From NCBI GenBank assembly GCA_016285335.1, contig JAEEQO010000061.1, positions 1 through 14,361 on the forward strand: DNA of 14,361 nucleotides. Direction: 5' to 3'. The translations under genes and the position numbers were made by a program. Shown piece by piece: positions 13,286-14,361 of the stretch (the first letter of the stretch is position 1; each line of letters begins with the position of its first letter). This DNA comes from Victivallales bacterium. Its GTDB lineage: Bacteria > Verrucomicrobiota > Lentisphaeria > Victivallales > UBA1829. The notes beneath the pieces were generated by a model. That model saw only the letters and a program-made list of their open reading frames with translations, had not been told where the DNA came from and did not search any database.

Positions 13286-14361
13286 ATGTCTTACAAGTAC
13301 TCTTGGACCGTTACATCGAACTACCACTACGATGCAACCCTGACCACGGCCCTGATAAAGGATTACCTCGCCGATTGGCTGGATTCCAGCGGCAAAGATA
13401 ACCACTTTTACAGTTTGTCCAACATGGGCAATCTCTCTATCTGGCCCTCCGACCGGGAGAAGCAGCACGACACCAGTTACCACTATGAGGAGGAATCGGA
13501 GGAACCGCTGGATCCGGTGCCCACGAACTCGACTTACGATTACTACATGAACTTCAAGCTGGCCACGGGTTTGAACTTCGCCGAATTGCGGAGCTCCGCG
13601 GCCGCGGCCGGATTGGCCTCGCACGCCTACATCCCGAACGGACTCGGGCTCGCCGACAACACCTCAGCCGGGAATATCACCTTCGACTCGAATGGCGGAC
13701 TTTCTTTGGCGGGCAGCAACACGCTTGCCCGTGACATCACCTTCATCGACGGCGGCGAAGTCCTGTTCACGGACGCGGGTTCGGGGACTCAGACCCTGAC
13801 CGGACTGCTCGCCTCCAAAGATCTGGAATATATCGACATGGGCTTTGTGGAACGGGGCGGGAGCTCCATCCTTTCCGGCGGCCAGGTCCGGCGGAATCTG
13901 CGGGAATTGAACGTGGGGGTCTCCACCACCAACCCTGTGAGCGGCAAGACCGGTTCCGGCCTTCTCGTTGACGGCCTCGTGGTCCGCGGCGTGCTCAACA
14001 GCGTGTATGTGGCCAGCGGCGCGAGTGTGAACCACCTGACCGTCGGGCTCGACAGACAATGGTCCGGAAGCGACATCAGCGCGTTCGTCACGACCGACAG
14101 CAACGGTGTTCCCAAGCCGACATATTGGGGTTCCCGGACCACCATGACCATCGCCTCGGGCGGCACCGCCACCAATATCACCCTCGGCAACGGCGGAACC
14201 GTGTATGTCTCCGGTCTGTCGGACACCGTGACCAGCGAGTGGGTCGTCACCGGTACCAGCGGCGGCAGCATGGTAGGCGACGGCTACTGGAAATACACCA
14301 CGGCGTATGCCTCCGGCACGGGAGGCATCCTGAAGGACCTGAACATGGCGTCCAGCGGCGG
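13286..14361 (+). CDS. Large AIDA-repeat (autotransporter passenger-like) surface protein, 5' part
   Basis: The frame is open from the ATG at 13286 to the window end (358 codons). GGAGGAG lies 8 nt upstream. An ATG at 13279 is in another frame and overlaps the ribosome binding site. The N-terminus (MSYKYSWTVTSNYHYDATLT) is followed by an acidic, aromatic region to about residue 90. From about 110 on the sequence becomes Gly/Ser/Thr/Val/Asn-rich with short beta-helix-like units, for example VYVASGASVNHLTVG at 240-254 and TMTIASGGTATNITLGNGGT from 286. These match the AIDA-type passenger repeat pattern (SGGxAxxxxVxxGGxxxV) of type V secreted adhesins. No hydrophobic signal peptide is visible in the first 60 residues, which is odd for such a protein. 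The C-terminus, including any beta-barrel, is outside the window. Confidence 0.75.
   Translation, partial: MSYKYSWTVTSNYHYDATLTTALIKDYLADWLDSSGKDNHFYSLSNMGNLSIWPSDREKQHDTSYHYEEESEEPLDPVPTNSTYDYYMNFKLATGLNFAELRSSAAAAGLASHAYIPNGLGLADNTSAGNITFDSNGGLSLAGSNTLARDITFIDGGEVLFTDAGSGTQTLTGLLASKDLEYIDMGFVERGGSSILSGGQVRRNLRELNVGVSTTNPVSGKTGSGLLVDGLVVRGVLNSVYVASGASVNHLTVGLDRQWSGSDISAFVTTDSNGVPKPTYWGSRTTMTIASGGTATNITLGNGGTVYVSGLSDTVTSEWVVTGTSGGSMVGDGYWKYTTAYASGTGGILKDLNMASSG

Noticed and set aside
13121..14271. Minus-strand open frames opposite the surface protein gene
   Set aside because: They are shadows of the repeat-rich plus-strand gene, which has a promoter, ribosome binding site and AIDA-type repeats.

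Overview
The window is about 14.4 kb of a fairly GC-rich bacterial chromosome. Genes start with GAAAGGA-type ribosome binding sites. Several upstream regions carry sigma-70-like promoters with TTGNNN and TATANT boxes about 17 bp apart. A secreted GH10 xylanase, a LysM/L,D-transpeptidase wall enzyme and a very large AIDA-like surface protein suggest a Gram-negative, polysaccharide-degrading anaerobe. My guess is a gut-type member of the PVC group (for example Lentisphaerota/Victivallales), but this is an impression from gene style and not a demonstrated assignment.

Left part (1-8104), chromosomal housekeeping and catabolism. A LysM + YkuD protein (minus strand, cut by the window edge) is divergent from a DJ-1/PfpI-family gene whose nucleophile cysteine is replaced by arginine. 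That gene converges on a tandem MarR-MarR fusion regulator, which has a strong promoter and an inverted-repeat operator candidate. Next is an operon of a cytosolic PAS histidine kinase, an NtrC-type sigma-54 activator (ATGA overlap) and a HIT hydrolase, closed by a good intrinsic terminator. A GH10 xylanase follows with its own promoter, an 18-bp perfect palindrome upstream and a terminator. Then comes tRNA-Arg(CCU) with an encoded CCA.

Right part (8105-13213), an accessory-looking segment beginning exactly at the tRNA gene. It opens with about 1.2 kb lacking convincing protein-coding sequence but rich in hairpins, including a long-range paired core at 8925-9137. I regard this as a candidate large structured RNA; its strand is unresolved. 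A leftward three-gene operon follows: a 242-aa membrane protein, a 113-aa signal-peptide/TM protein and a divergent DnaN-like sliding clamp with a 55-residue C-terminal tail. Upstream of it lie a 26-bp perfect palindrome and then a small excisionase/AlpA-like HTH gene. No integrase, replication initiator or att repeat was found, so calling the segment a plasmid or prophage remnant is inference.

Right edge (13215-14361): a promoter and the 5' part of a giant AIDA-repeat surface protein that lacks a recognisable N-terminal signal peptide; it continues beyond the window.
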